The translations under genes were made by a program, and so were the position numbers. Positions 52,657-62,445 of a DNA stretch of 64,000 nucleotides are shown piece after piece. Position 1 is the first letter of the stretch; each line of letters opens with the position of its first letter. Location: contig QCHG01000004.1 of the NCBI GenBank assembly GCA_003278045.1, positions 35,413 to 99,412 on the forward strand, read 5' to 3'. Under the pieces are notes generated by a model, which saw only the letters and a program-made list of their open reading frames with translations, had not been told where the DNA came from and searched no databases. The stretch comes from Prochlorococcus sp. AG-402-A04 (GTDB taxonomy: Bacteria > Cyanobacteriota > Cyanobacteriia > PCC-6307 > Cyanobiaceae).

Positions 52657-52836
52657 ATGGAAATTGGAACACTTTTTTTAAAAAGTAATTCGACGGGAAT
52701 TATCACTTTTTCTGAATTAGATTGGATAACTACCCATCAATCTAATTTCACTAGGTTGGAGGAATCTATGGCAATTAAATTAGGAAGAATGCTTGATGCA
52801 GGATCTATCAATATTGGTTGCCGTTTGAAATCCTGA
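52657..52836 (+). CDS. Small hypothetical protein, 59 aa
   Basis: ATG 52657 to TGA 52836 encodes a peptide beginning MEIGTLFLKSNSTGIITFSE, with a helical middle (SNFTRLEESMAIKLGRMLDA) and an end (GSINIGCRLKS). It looks like a small soluble protein, similar in feel to the short, regulated picocyanobacterial proteins. No family recognised. It lies in a 499-base spacer between two large plus-strand genes. Confidence 0.55.
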   Translation: MEIGTLFLKSNSTGIITFSELDWITTHQSNFTRLEESMAIKLGRMLDAGSINIGCRLKS

Positions 52837-52855
52837 ATAAGTTTTTATTTTAATA

Positions 52856-52999
52856 ATGAAGTATCAAAAAGAAAAAAAAATATTTTTTCGGGAAAGAATC
52901 CATTCTTTAAATATCTTTCTTTTTTTAGGATTTAATCTTTCACTAATTTCTATTTTAAGTTTTATTTGGTTTAATTCTGCAATTGAAAAAGTAGTTTAA
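52856..52999 (+). CDS. Tiny membrane protein, 47 aa
   Basis: ATG 52856 to TAA 52999 encodes a basic N-terminus (MKYQKEKKIFFRERIH) followed by one hydrophobic helix (LNIFLFLGFNLSLISILSFI) and a short end. The positive-inside layout suggests a type II single-pass membrane peptide. It is 19 bases after the previous small gene. Family unknown. Confidence 0.45.
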   Translation: MKYQKEKKIFFRERIHSLNIFLFLGFNLSLISILSFIWFNSAIEKVV

Positions 53000-53050
53000 A
53001 TTTTTGAATTTTTTGTATATTAAAGTTATCTTTAAAAAATTAATTATATT

Positions 53051-54367
53051 TTGAGCATAGGATATTTACAAAGAAAGGCAGCTTGGGAAATTTTATTAAA
53101 AGTTAGTTCTGGTGATTTTTCTGATCATGCTCTTGAAAAGGTTTTAAAAAATTATCAGTTTAATCCTCTTGATATAGCTTTTATTACGGAATTATCTTTT
53201 GGATGCATAAGGTATAGAAAATTTCTTGATCTTTGGACGGATCATACATCAAAAATTACTCATAACAAGCAGCCTCCAAAGTTAAGATGGCTTCTACATA
53301 TAGGTTTGTATCAACTATTGAAAATGGATAAAATCCCATTTCCTGCTGCTATTTCTACCACTGTAGAAGTAGCTAAAAAAACAGATTTAAATGGTTTAGC
53401 GGGAACTGTAAATGCGATATTGAGAAATGCATCAAGAAAATTAGAACAAAAAATCTTTCCGGAATTATCTTCTGATAGAAAAGAAAGAATTTCATATCTT
53501 GAATCATTTCCATTATGGCTTGTGAAGGATCTTTATAAATGGGTCGGCAATAGCGAGGGTGAAAATATCATTAAGGCATTTAATAAAAAACCATCAATTG
53601 ATTTGAGAATTAACCAATTAAAAACTAATTTAGATAACTTTTTGAAAGTACTTCATGAAAATAAAATTGATGCTGAAATTATTAAAGATTTACATAGTGG
53701 AATTACTTTAAAATCTAATCCAAGATCTATAAAAAATTTACCAGGATATAGTGATGGACTTTGGACGATTCAAGATAGATCTTCTCAGTGGATAGCACCT
53801 CTCTTAAATCCAAAAGAAGGTGAAAAGATTTTAGATGCTTGTGCAGCTCCAGGAAGTAAGTCTACCCACCTTGCAGAATTAACAAATGATAGTGCTGAAA
53901 TCATTGCCGTAGATAGATCAGCAAAAAGATTGAAAATACTGCAATCAAATTTAGAAAGGTTAAATTTGAAATCTGTTAATACCCTTAAGGCTGATGCTAG
54001 GAGTTTGATTGAATTAAATCCTAAGTTTATATCTTATTTTGATAAGATTTTATTAGATGCTCCATGTTCAGGCATTGGAACTCTTTCTAGGAATCCAGAT
54101 TCTAGATGGTCTTTAAGTAAAGAAAAAATAAAATCTTTAACTTTATTACAGGAAAAACTTTTGGAGAGTATTATCCCTCTTTTGAAAAAAGATGGTACTT
54201 TAGTTTATTCAACTTGTACTATTTGTCCTGATGAAAATAATCTATTAATTGAACGATTTATTGAAAAAAACAAAACTTTAAAATTGGTTAGCCAAAAGCA
54301 AATTTTACCTAGCTTGGATTATCCTGGTGATGGATTTTATTCTGCAATAATTTCTTATAAATCTTAA
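53051..54367 (+). CDS. rsmB: 16S rRNA (cytosine-967-C5)-methyltransferase
   Basis: RsmB methylates C967 of 16S rRNA. The 438-aa protein has an N-terminal NusB-like helical domain (RKAAWEILLKVSSGDFSDHA, FPAAISTTVEVAKKTD) and a C-terminal Rossmann m5C methyltransferase domain with the SAM motif ILDACAAPGSKSTHLAEL, DRSAKRLKILQSNL, the DAPCSGIGTL motif IV with catalytic-assist Cys and the YSTCTICPDENN motif VI cysteine. The start is TTG 53051. The length is typical. It converges on the penicillin-binding protein gene with a nine-base gap. Confidence 0.95.
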   Translation: MSIGYLQRKAAWEILLKVSSGDFSDHALEKVLKNYQFNPLDIAFITELSFGCIRYRKFLDLWTDHTSKITHNKQPPKLRWLLHIGLYQLLKMDKIPFPAAISTTVEVAKKTDLNGLAGTVNAILRNASRKLEQKIFPELSSDRKERISYLESFPLWLVKDLYKWVGNSEGENIIKAFNKKPSIDLRINQLKTNLDNFLKVLHENKIDAEIIKDLHSGITLKSNPRSIKNLPGYSDGLWTIQDRSSQWIAPLLNPKEGEKILDACAAPGSKSTHLAELTNDSAEIIAVDRSAKRLKILQSNLERLNLKSVNTLKADARSLIELNPKFISYFDKILLDAPCSGIGTLSRNPDSRWSLSKEKIKSLTLLQEKLLESIIPLLKKDGTLVYSTCTICPDENNLLIERFIEKNKTLKLVSQKQILPSLDYPGDGFYSAIISYKS

Positions 54368-54376
54368 AAAAATAAT

Positions 54377-56155
54377 TTATTTTTTAATTGGAATTTTATA
54401 AATTTCAGATATGAACCTCTTCCATAAATAAGCTGCATTCCCACTAGATAATTCAGTTTCCTTGTTTTCGTCGTAACCTATCCAGATCCCTGTTGTAAGG
54501 TTATCAATGGAACCAATAAACCAGAGATCTTTATTTTCATCAGATGTTCCTGTTTTCCCATATATTTTCTTTCCTTTTATAAAGGCTGCTTTTGAAGTTC
54601 CTTCTTTGACAGATTTTTCAAGAAGTTTATTTATTTTCTTGTTTATTTTTAAATCTAATATTTTCTTGGAAATAGATTTATTTTCCCAAATAGGTTGTTT
54701 TTTAAATGATTCTATTTTTTCTATGATTTCAGGACTTTGAATCTTCCCATTATTGTTTATTGCAGAATATGCATTTGTAATGTTTAAAAGATTATCTCCA
54801 TAGGCGCCAATAGCTAATGATGGGAATTCCTCAAACTCTTGCTCGTAACCTAGTCCAAATGAGTTCGCTAAATTAATAATATTTTTTAAGCCGATTTTTT
54901 TTGTTATTGATATTGGAACGATATTTGATGAACTTTTAAATGATTCAATCAAAGATATTGAACCTCTATATTCCTCTGAAAAATTTTTTGGGCAATAACT
55001 TCCCCAGCATATTGGTAAGTCTTCAAATTTATCTCTTAATTTTATTCCTTCTATTAATGCAGCAGTATAAGGGATTATTTTAAAAGTAGAACCTAAAGGT
55101 CTTACAGATGAAATCACTCTATTGTATTCATTAATTGATGGATTTTTGCTGGTTATCATTGTCCTGATTAGTCCTGTGTTTGATTCGATAGATAACAGAC
55201 TAAATTCAAGTTCTTTAGGCCCTGCGGATCTTGATATTTTTTGACCTTTTTCTTGCCAATCTTTATTGATAGAAGATTTAATTCTTAAAAACTTATAATC
55301 ATTTTTAATACCAATTTTTTTATCTGTTTCCTGAAGAATAAAGTTTATTAGTAATTTATCATCTAAAAAATTATTAGCTGTTTGATAATTTAACTTTATT
55401 TTTTCTTTAATAGCCTTATTCTTATTTGCAAGAGAAATATATCCATCAACATACATTGATTCAAGAACTTTATTTCTATTTTTAATAGCTAGTTCTAAAT
55501 TTTGATAAGGTGAATAAATTGATGGAGCTGGAGCTAATCCTGCAATTAATGCGATCTCTGATAATGTCAATTCTTCTATAAATTTTCCAAAATAAACCTG
55601 GGCAGCCTCGTCTACCCCGTATGCTCCTGATCCTAGATAAATATTATTTAAATATAATTTTAAAATTTGATTTTTGTTATATCTAAATTCAAGTATGAGT
55701 GATATAAATATTTCTTTGATTTTTCTTTGAAAACTTAAATCATTATTTAGAAAAAGTAATCTAGCAACTTGTTGTGTAATCGTACTTCCTCCCTCTTTAA
55801 CATAACCACTTCTAATATTTTGAATAAGGGCACGAGAAATACTTTTTAAATCTATTCCATTATGTTTATAAAATCTTTTATCCTCAGAAGATATAAAAGA
55901 ATGTCTAAGAAAAAATGGAATTTTATGATAACTATTATCTATTTCAAATTTGCGGCTTAATTTGCTTAGTATCTTATTATCAGAAGATGATATTACGTAA
56001 GAATATTTGGCTTCCCGAGACTTTTTATTTTTAGAAACGTCAAATTTTAAGGTACTAAATATTAGACTAAAAAAATAAAAAGATATTCCAGAAAAAATTA
56101 ATATTGGAATTATTAAAACAAAAGATTTGAATTTAATCTTTTGCACCTTAAGCAA
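54377..56155 (-). CDS. Bifunctional class A penicillin-binding protein
   Basis: This is a membrane-anchored peptidoglycan glycosyltransferase and transpeptidase. The 592-aa protein has one N-terminal membrane segment (FVLIIPILIFSGISFYFFS), the GT51 domain with EDKRFYKHNGIDLKSI and GGSTITQQVARLLFL, and a transpeptidase domain with the S-x-x-K motif in RPLGSTFKIIPYTAAL, a probable S-x-N in KSSSNIVPIS, and KTG in YGKTGTSDENKDLWFIG. The total length is on the short side, as in picocyanobacterial PBP1. It overlaps the chlG start region by eight bases, so the two minus-strand genes are coupled. Confidence 0.93.
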   Translation of the reverse strand: MLKVQKIKFKSFVLIIPILIFSGISFYFFSLIFSTLKFDVSKNKKSREAKYSYVISSSDNKILSKLSRKFEIDNSYHKIPFFLRHSFISSEDKRFYKHNGIDLKSISRALIQNIRSGYVKEGGSTITQQVARLLFLNNDLSFQRKIKEIFISLILEFRYNKNQILKLYLNNIYLGSGAYGVDEAAQVYFGKFIEELTLSEIALIAGLAPAPSIYSPYQNLELAIKNRNKVLESMYVDGYISLANKNKAIKEKIKLNYQTANNFLDDKLLINFILQETDKKIGIKNDYKFLRIKSSINKDWQEKGQKISRSAGPKELEFSLLSIESNTGLIRTMITSKNPSINEYNRVISSVRPLGSTFKIIPYTAALIEGIKLRDKFEDLPICWGSYCPKNFSEEYRGSISLIESFKSSSNIVPISITKKIGLKNIINLANSFGLGYEQEFEEFPSLAIGAYGDNLLNITNAYSAINNNGKIQSPEIIEKIESFKKQPIWENKSISKKILDLKINKKINKLLEKSVKEGTSKAAFIKGKKIYGKTGTSDENKDLWFIGSIDNLTTGIWIGYDENKETELSSGNAAYLWKRFISEIYKIPIKK

Positions 56156-57095
56156 CTAAAAAACTATGTCCTATCGCTAAAGCTGTAACTAACATTCCAG
56201 TTATAAGGAACGGCTGGGCACTTGCTTGATATTTGACATCAAACTTTAAAGGATCTCTTAGTAACCACATATCTTGAAATGTAATTTGTGGAATGACTAA
56301 TAAAACCAAAATTACAGAGGCTAAATGTTGACCAATAATGACTAATACTACAACCATTGCTAATTGAAAAATGTCAATTAGTCCTGCACTTATTCTACTT
56401 GCATTTTTAATTCCAAATACTACTGGTAGAGAATTTAAGCCTAGCTTTGAGTCTCCTTCAACACTTTTGAAATCATTAATAACAGCAATTCCAAGTCCTG
56501 AGAGGCTATAAGCAAGTGTTAGTATCGCAGTCACGAAAGTTAATTTCCCAAACAAGGCTTGTCCTGCCCACCAAGGTAAAGCTATATAAGATGCTCCTAA
56601 TGCATAATTTCCAAGCCAACCATTCTGTTTTAATTTGAGTGGTGGAGCAGAATATATATAACTAACAAAGGAACCTCCTAATGCCAAAAGTAAGACGGAG
56701 GGGAAGCTGTGCTTAGCATATAAATCTAATAGAAAAGCAACTATTAAACCAGCTATAAGTAATACCCAGATTTGTATTTTTACATCTTTAATTGAAATTT
56801 TGCCAGAAGGAATTGGTCTATTTGGTTCATTAATTGCATCAATTTCTTTATCAAAAAAATCATTTATGGTTTGGGTATAACCAGCCAAAAGTGGTCCACT
56901 CATTAACATACATGCCAATGATGCTAATACATTACTAAATGTCCATTCAAAATTCCCACTTGCAGCTGCTCCACAAATAACCCCCCATATCAAAGGGATC
57001 CACGTTATGGGTTTCATTAACTGTATGCGGAGTTTCCATATGCTTGATGTTTCAGAGGCACCCTTAATTCCTAGTAGTTGTTTTGGATCATTCAC
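56148..57095 (-). CDS. chlG: Chlorophyll synthase
   Basis: ChlG attaches a phytyl or geranylgeranyl tail to chlorophyllide, the final step of chlorophyll synthesis; in Prochlorococcus it must handle divinyl chlorophyllide. The 315-aa UbiA-family prenyltransferase is a polytopic membrane protein with the Asp-rich motif TINDFFDKEIDAINEPNRPI and the second loop IAVINDFKSVEGDSKLGLNS. The N-terminal MKPITWIPLIWGVICG is typical. It lies between the DUF2862-like gene (9-base gap) and the PBP gene (8-base overlap) on the minus strand. Confidence 0.96.
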   Translation of the reverse strand: MNDPKQLLGIKGASETSSIWKLRIQLMKPITWIPLIWGVICGAAASGNFEWTFSNVLASLACMLMSGPLLAGYTQTINDFFDKEIDAINEPNRPIPSGKISIKDVKIQIWVLLIAGLIVAFLLDLYAKHSFPSVLLLALGGSFVSYIYSAPPLKLKQNGWLGNYALGASYIALPWWAGQALFGKLTFVTAILTLAYSLSGLGIAVINDFKSVEGDSKLGLNSLPVVFGIKNASRISAGLIDIFQLAMVVVLVIIGQHLASVILVLLVIPQITFQDMWLLRDPLKFDVKYQASAQPFLITGMLVTALAIGHSFLVA

Positions 57096-57103
57096 TTTAC
57101 TCT

Positions 57104-57328
57104 TTAACCTTTCTCAATTTCTTCTGGGAAAAACCAATTTTGCTCACCATTCTGAAATTTTGCGGTGATCCCAATACTCCTACCGTCTGTCATTTTATAG
57201 CCTGTTATTACGGCTTTCGGATTAGAGGATATTTGATCAATTAATTTAGATGGTAGTCTATCTTTTACTTTGTTAATGTTAATTTTAATTTTACTACCAA
57301 TTTTGGGTAATAATTTTGTTTCAGCCAT
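57104..57328 (-). CDS. Small DUF2862-like protein, 74 aa
   Basis: The product matches my memory of DUF2862, a small cyanobacterial family: IGSKIKININKVKDRLPSKL, VITGYKMTDGRSIGITAKF and an end NWFFPEEIEKG. It is probably a small beta-barrel. Function unknown. It is nine bases upstream of chlG on the same strand, and this pairing is conserved in picocyanobacteria as far as I recall, which hints at a link to pigment synthesis but no more. Divergent from hisF. Confidence 0.82.
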   Translation of the reverse strand: MAETKLLPKIGSKIKININKVKDRLPSKLIDQISSNPKAVITGYKMTDGRSIGITAKFQNGEQNWFFPEEIEKG

Positions 57329-57387
57329 AAGAGGTAAAATGGAAGCTATTATGCAAGATTAACAGCATTTGGACAATTTTTACTAAA

Positions 57388-58158
57388 ATGGTAGCTCTTC
57401 GTTTAATTCCTTGTTTAGATGTCGCCAATGGCAGAGTAGTTAAAGGTGTAAATTTTGTTAACTTGAGAGACTCAGGTGATCCAGTTGAATTGGCTTGTAG
57501 GTACTCTGATGAAGGCGCAGATGAATTGGTATTTTTAGATATTAGAGCAAGCGTGGAAAATAGGAATACATTAGTTGACCTTGTTTCTAGGACAGCAAAA
57601 TCAGTAAAAATTCCTTTTACAGTAGGTGGAGGTATAGATTCTGTTTCTTCTATTAATGATCTTTTAAGAGCAGGAGCAGATAAAGTGAGTTTGAATTCCT
57701 CAGCCGTAAGAAATCCCTATTTAATTTCTGAAAGTTCTAGAGAATTTGGTAATCAATGCATCGTTATAGCAATTGATGCTCGAAGAAAAGTTGATAAGGT
57801 TGGAGAGTGGGAGGTATATGTGAAAGGAGGGAGAGAAAATACTGGTATAGATGTATTAAGTTGGGCAAAGAAAGTTGAGGAGTTAGGCGCAGGGGAAATA
57901 TTGCTTACTTCAATGGATGGTGATGGAACACAGAATGGATATGATTTAAATTTGACAGAATCTGTTGCAAATATTGTTGATATCCCAGTAATTGCTTCCG
58001 GAGGGGCAGGTTGTTTAGAAGATATCTATGATGTTTTCAATGAAGGCAGAGCATCTGCCGCACTTTTAGCATCATTACTTCATGATAAGAAACTTACTCT
58101 ACAAGAAATAAAAACTTTCCTTCTCGAAAAAAATCTTCCAATTAGACCATATGAATAA
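57388..58158 (+). CDS. hisF: Imidazole glycerol phosphate synthase, cyclase subunit
   Basis: HisF, with the glutaminase HisH, closes the imidazole ring in histidine synthesis. The 256-aa TIM-barrel has [18 protein letters not shown] (catalytic Asp11), the [20 protein letters not shown] phosphate-strand region, [18 protein letters not shown] (second catalytic Asp130), [15 protein letters not shown] and [13 protein letters not shown]. Length and motifs are canonical. No other his gene is close. menG follows after 43 bases. Confidence 0.98.
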   Translation: MVALRLIPCLDVANGRVVKGVNFVNLRDSGDPVELACRYSDEGADELVFLDIRASVENRNTLVDLVSRTAKSVKIPFTVGGGIDSVSSINDLLRAGADKVSLNSSAVRNPYLISESSREFGNQCIVIAIDARRKVDKVGEWEVYVKGGRENTGIDVLSWAKKVEELGAGEILLTSMDGDGTQNGYDLNLTESVANIVDIPVIASGGAGCLEDIYDVFNEGRASAALLASLLHDKKLTLQEIKTFLLEKNLPIRPYE

Positions 58159-58201
58159 AAATTTAATTAAATACCAAAAAAAATAAGTTAAAAATTTAAA
58201 A

Positions 58202-58903
58202 ATGAAATTCACAAAAACTATCGAAGTCAGAAATATATTTAATAAAATTTCTTATAAATATGACTTTTTAAACAATCTATTAAGTTTTGGGTTGCACAGA
58301 TTATGGAAAAGGAAATTAGTTAATTTATTGGAACCTTTAAATGGTGAAGATTGGGCTGATTTATGCTGTGGAACTGGAGATTTAGCATTCTTAATTTCTG
58401 AGAGAGTTAGTCCATTGGGCTCAATTACTGGAATTGACAGCGCTGAGGATATCTTAAATATTGCAAAGAAAAAATCAGAGCTTAAAAAAAATAAATTTAT
58501 TAAGTGGGAAATTAAAGATATATTAGAAATTAATGATTATTCAAAAAATTTTGATGGGATTTGCATGTCATATGGATTAAGAAACTTGAATAATGTTGAA
58601 GAAGGAATAAAAAAAGTTTTTGATCTTTTGAAGGATAAAGGAAAGGCAGGATTTTTGGATTTTAATCACTCAAAAAGAAATTCTTTATCCAATATTTTTC
58701 AGAAAATTTATTTGAGATTTATTGTAGGATCCATTTCGCGGCTTTTTAATTTAGGTCCGGAGTATGCATATATTGAAGAAAGTATTAGAAATTTTCCAAA
58801 GAAAAATGAGCTTATAAAGATTGCGAAGGAAGTTGGATTTAAAAAAGCTCAATATAGGACTATTTTGGGGGGGCAAATGGGAATACTAATTTTAAATAAA
58901 TAA
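58202..58903 (+). CDS. menG: Demethylphylloquinone (ubiE/menG-type) methyltransferase
   Basis: This SAM enzyme adds the ring methyl group in phylloquinone synthesis, required for photosystem I. The 233-aa protein has the UbiE opening FNKISYKYDFLNNLLSFGLH, the SAM motif DLCCGTGDLAFLI, GIDSAEDILNIA, and the family lines MSYGLRNLNNVEEGIKKVFD and YAYIEESIRNFP. The length is as expected. In cyanobacteria the UbiE homologue functions in phylloquinone, not ubiquinone, synthesis. It converges on the DciA-like gene with a five-base gap. Confidence 0.93.
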   Translation: MKFTKTIEVRNIFNKISYKYDFLNNLLSFGLHRLWKRKLVNLLEPLNGEDWADLCCGTGDLAFLISERVSPLGSITGIDSAEDILNIAKKKSELKKNKFIKWEIKDILEINDYSKNFDGICMSYGLRNLNNVEEGIKKVFDLLKDKGKAGFLDFNHSKRNSLSNIFQKIYLRFIVGSISRLFNLGPEYAYIEESIRNFPKKNELIKIAKEVGFKKAQYRTILGGQMGILILNK

Positions 58904-58908
58904 AGAAT

Positions 58909-59412
58909 TTAGTTATTTATTTTTCTCCAACAAAAAGAACACTTCCCCCATCTTTTGATTTCGCCTTCAGGAGTAGGAGAATTACAGAGCGTGCAAATGA
59001 ACATATTATTTTGATGGATTCTGCTAGGGTGCTCAGCCCAAACAATCTTTGCATCAGTAGCTTTGATATTTTTATTTTTAATTTCATAATTTTGTATTAT
59101 TTTTATTTCATTCAAAGTTATTCCAATTTTCTCTATTCTCTCTTTTAATTTATGCTTGTTATAGATTAAAGCTTGGCGCCACTGTGGATGATTTACTGCA
59201 ATAGTAAGTATTTTTTTTTCAATATTTAATGGTTTGCATTCTTGAAATAGTTCCAAACCGATTAAGTTCTTCCAGTTTTCGTTTATTTGAGAAAGTTTAT
59301 CTAAGTCTCCCCATGATTTTTTGAAATTATCAAGACAATTTTTTAATGGATGTGGATTCCTTCTATTCACTATTGGCAAATACTTTTTATCCAATTTGTA
59401 AAATTTACTCAT
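58909..59412 (-). CDS. DciA/DUF721-like protein with C-terminal zinc ribbon
   Basis: From ATG 59412 the 167-aa protein has a DUF721 domain (about 25-90): LSQINENWKNLIGLELFQEC, LTIAVNHPQWRQALIYNKHK. DUF721/DciA proteins assist loading of the replicative helicase. The C-terminal 45 residues add a zinc-ribbon-like part with CTLCNSPTPEGEIKRW followed by KCSFCWRKI, two C-x2-C pairs about 17 residues apart. An upstream in-frame ATG at 59439 is less likely. It is divergent from birA. The domain family is clear; helicase loading in cyanobacteria is inferred. Confidence 0.82.
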   Translation of the reverse strand: MSKFYKLDKKYLPIVNRRNPHPLKNCLDNFKKSWGDLDKLSQINENWKNLIGLELFQECKPLNIEKKILTIAVNHPQWRQALIYNKHKLKERIEKIGITLNEIKIIQNYEIKNKNIKATDAKIVWAEHPSRIHQNNMFICTLCNSPTPEGEIKRWGKCSFCWRKINN

Positions 59413-59469
59413 TAAGACTAAAGTTAATCTAATCTTCAAGAAGATGCTTGTTGTTTTAATAAAGAATTT

Positions 59470-60219
59470 GTGAAAGTTATTGGATCTGCAGCTAAGACAG
59501 TTTTTTATTTAAAAAAAATTCAGGGTCAATATCCAACCTGGAGACTTCTTTACAAAATAAAATGTAAAAGTACCGAAAATGAGCTTACAAACTTGCTTGG
59601 ATATTCTGAAATAAAGAAAAATCAGCCAGTAGCGATAATTGCAAGAGAACAGTTCTCAGGGGTTGGCCAAAACTCAAAAACTTGGGTTTCTCCAAAAGGT
59701 GGGATTTGGTTAAGTGCAGCTTACCCAATATTTTCAGAAGAATTTGCATTTCAAATATTTAATTTGTCTTTAGGTATTAAGTTATGTGAAATGCTTAGAC
59801 AAGAGAACATAAATGTTTGTTTGAAATGGCCAAATGATATTTTTTTTGGTTCAAAAAAGTTAATTGGATTTTTACCAAGGGTGATAACCAGAGGCAAAGA
59901 AATTATCTATGTAAGAGTAGGAATTGGCATGAATGTTTTAAATTACACTCCATCAGAAGGTATTTCATTATCAAAAGTACTTAAAACTAAGAATATTAAC
60001 CAATATTATTGGACAGCCAAAGTTCTTAAAGCTTTTTATGATTCAATTGAATGCCATAAGAATAAAGAATATGTGATTAAATCTGCAAATAAGTATCTTA
60101 TTAAAAGTTTTTTACCTAGTGGTTATTGTCCTCATAAATGGAAAATTAAAGATATTGATTCCAATGGGAATTTAAGAATTGAAAATGAAACTCAACTAAA
60201 AATAATTAGAAGGTTTTGA
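59470..60219 (+). CDS. birA: Biotin-[acetyl-CoA-carboxylase] ligase (catalytic domain only)
   Basis: This enzyme biotinylates the carboxyl carrier protein of acetyl-CoA carboxylase. The 249-aa product has the catalytic lines IAREQFSGVGQNSKTWVSPK (the nucleotide-binding loop; ordinary ligases have G-R-G-x-x-G-R here), GGIWLSAAYP, KWPNDIFFGSKKLIGFL with the active lysine, and VRVGIGMNVLN. There is no N-terminal helix-turn-helix, so it is a monofunctional ligase without repressor activity. The SGVGQ variant of the loop is noteworthy. The start is GTG 59470; the gene ends two bases before the convergent ABC gene. Confidence 0.9.
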   Translation: MKVIGSAAKTVFYLKKIQGQYPTWRLLYKIKCKSTENELTNLLGYSEIKKNQPVAIIAREQFSGVGQNSKTWVSPKGGIWLSAAYPIFSEEFAFQIFNLSLGIKLCEMLRQENINVCLKWPNDIFFGSKKLIGFLPRVITRGKEIIYVRVGIGMNVLNYTPSEGISLSKVLKTKNINQYYWTAKVLKAFYDSIECHKNKEYVIKSANKYLIKSFLPSGYCPHKWKIKDIDSNGNLRIENETQLKIIRRF

Positions 60220-60221
60220 AT

Positions 60222-60908
60222 TTAATTAACTTTTAATTCAACTATTCTTCCATCCTTAAATTTGGCTATTTTTTTTGCGCGATTTGCAACTTCATCTTCA
60301 TGGGTAACTAAAACTATAGTTATTCCAGATCCATGTAGTTTGTCAAAAAGATCTAATACATCTTCAGTGGTTTTTGAATCTAGTGCTCCAGTAGGTTCGT
60401 CTGCTAACAAAATTGCAGGGTTATTGATAATAGCCCTTGCTATAGCAACTCGTTGTTGTTGACCTCCGGATAATTGGTTTGGACGATTATTCATTCTTTC
60501 TGAAAGGCCAACTTTTTTTAAGGCATTCTTACCGCGCTCTAATCTTTTTTCAGGATCGATGCCAGCATAAATCATCGGCAAAATTACGTTTTCAAGTGCA
60601 GTTGCGTCTGAAAGAAGATGAAATTGTTGAAAAACGAAGCCTAATTTTTGGTTACGTATTTCGGCTAGCTCATCATCAGATAAATTCTCAACTGGGATAC
60701 CATTTAACTTATAAACACCTTCAGATGGTCTATCTAGACATCCAATAATATTCATAGCTGTACTTTTGCCTGAGCCACTAGCTCCCATTACAGCTAAATA
60801 ATCACCTTTATAAATTTCTAAATTTATGCTGTCTAAAGCTTTAACGGTTAGATCATCTTTCCCATACGTTTTAGATATTTTTTCTAAACTTGCGACTTTC
60901 TTAGACAT
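60222..60908 (-). CDS. ABC transporter ATP-binding protein, MacB/LolD/DevA type
   Basis: The 228-aa ATPase has Walker A GASGSGKSTAMNIIGCLDRP, the Q-loop in FVFQQFHLLSDATALENVIL, signature LSGGQQQRVAIARAI, Walker B ILLADEPTGALDSKT and the switch histidine in VTHEDEVA. Sequence and length are typical of MacB/LolD/DevA-type ATPases of tripartite exporters or lipoprotein and lipid transport. The matching permease is not adjacent. It lies downstream of ndhB on the minus strand with a 16-base gap. Confidence 0.9.
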   Translation of the reverse strand: MSKKVASLEKISKTYGKDDLTVKALDSINLEIYKGDYLAVMGASGSGKSTAMNIIGCLDRPSEGVYKLNGIPVENLSDDELAEIRNQKLGFVFQQFHLLSDATALENVILPMIYAGIDPEKRLERGKNALKKVGLSERMNNRPNQLSGGQQQRVAIARAIINNPAILLADEPTGALDSKTTEDVLDLFDKLHGSGITIVLVTHEDEVANRAKKIAKFKDGRIVELKVN

Positions 60909-60924
60909 TTATTGAAAAATTCTT

Positions 60925-62445
60925 CTAGGAAATATTGCTTGCTGCAGCAATAACATCTTGTAAGAAAGGAGTTTCTGAAACTGCTGTGTTAGCTAATTTA
61001 AAAAGAGGGTTAGAGAGGATTCCTCCAAGAGCAGTTACAGCAACGCAAGTATAAAGTGCAATTCTCAAGGGAGGCAATCCTGCAATACCCCAATTGATTT
61101 CAGGATATGTTTTGACTATTTCAGAAGCTTCTTGTGGTTCTTTAACCACCATCATTTTGATCACTGAAATGTAGTAATAAATTGATATAACTGAAGTTAC
61201 TAATCCAACGATTACTAATAGATACTGATGATTTGCCCAACCAGCAAAGAACAAATATATTTTGCCAAAAAATCCTAACATTGGAGGTAAACCTCCAAGT
61301 GATAGGAGACAAAGGCTTAAGCCTAATGTAATGAGAGGATCTTTTTGGTAAAGACCTGAGTAATCAAGAATCCTATCAGAACCAGTTCTTAATGAGAAAA
61401 GTATTACACATGAAAATGCACCTAAATTCATAAACAAATATGCTGCCAAATATAAAACAGCAGCTGATAAACCATCTTGTGTACCAGATACTATTCCAAT
61501 CATTACAAATCCAGCTTGACCAATAGAACTGTAAGCTAGCATCCTTTTCATTGAGGTTTGAGCTAGAGCTACAACATTTCCTAGAGCCATGCTTAAGATG
61601 GCCAAAATAGTAAATAAAAGTTTCCATTCCTCATCAAAAGAAGAGAAAGTAGTGCTTAATATTCTAATTGCGAACGCAAACCCTGCTGTTTTCGAACCAA
61701 CAGACAAAAAAGCAACTACAGGTGTAGGTGATCCCTCATATACATCAGGAGTCCATTGATGAAAAGGAACAGCAGCTATTTTAAATGCAACAGTTGATAA
61801 AACAAATACAAGAGCTAAAGAGGTAATGAATGAAGGCTTATTGATAATCTCTAAACCAATTGTTGTTAAGTTTGTTGAACCACTTAATCCATAAAGAAAA
61901 GAGGAGCCGTACAAATAGACAGCAGCAGCAGCCGAACCAACAAGTAAGTATTTTAAAGCTGCTTCTGAACTTCTTGGATCTCTTTTGAGATAACCAGAAA
62001 GTAAATAGCTCGCTACTGATAAAGTCTCAAGAGATATAAATACACTAATAAGGTCAGTAGATCCACACAGAAGCATTGCCCCAAGAGTTGCCGAAAGAAC
62101 TATCGCTGCGAACTCACCAATAGGGCTTCCACTTTGCTCTGTATAACGCCAGCTTATGAGTAAAGAAACTAAAGTTGATAAAGCTATTATTGCTCTAAAT
62201 GCTATTGCTAAATTATCTGAATTAAAGGACCCAAGGAATGCGCTTTCAACCGGATTACTCCATTGCAAGGCCAAACTAAAAATAGAGCTCCCAATTGATA
62301 AATAGCAAATTATTGGTGCCCATTTTGATGCAGTTTTTTCTCCGGCTAAATCTACAAGAAGTGTTCCAACAATACCTAGTAAAATAAAAGCCTCTGGAAT
62401 AATGGCTTGAGCATTTAAATTAATTGTAAAGATTTCGTTGGGCAC
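60925..62445 (-). CDS. ndhB: NAD(P)H-quinone oxidoreductase subunit 2
   Basis: NdhB is a core proton-pumping subunit of the cyanobacterial NDH-1 complex, acting in respiration, cyclic electron flow and CO2 uptake. The 506-aa protein is highly hydrophobic with about 14 transmembrane segments. It contains the antiporter-like lines [40 protein letters not shown] (the HQWxPDVYEG signature) and [20 protein letters not shown]. The N-terminus [20 protein letters not shown] is typical. It is divergent from topA with a 175-base spacer holding the promoters. Confidence 0.97.
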   Translation of the reverse strand: MPNEIFTINLNAQAIIPEAFILLGIVGTLLVDLAGEKTASKWAPIICYLSIGSSIFSLALQWSNPVESAFLGSFNSDNLAIAFRAIIALSTLVSLLISWRYTEQSGSPIGEFAAIVLSATLGAMLLCGSTDLISVFISLETLSVASYLLSGYLKRDPRSSEAALKYLLVGSAAAAVYLYGSSFLYGLSGSTNLTTIGLEIINKPSFITSLALVFVLSTVAFKIAAVPFHQWTPDVYEGSPTPVVAFLSVGSKTAGFAFAIRILSTTFSSFDEEWKLLFTILAILSMALGNVVALAQTSMKRMLAYSSIGQAGFVMIGIVSGTQDGLSAAVLYLAAYLFMNLGAFSCVILFSLRTGSDRILDYSGLYQKDPLITLGLSLCLLSLGGLPPMLGFFGKIYLFFAGWANHQYLLVIVGLVTSVISIYYYISVIKMMVVKEPQEASEIVKTYPEINWGIAGLPPLRIALYTCVAVTALGGILSNPLFKLANTAVSETPFLQDVIAAASNIS

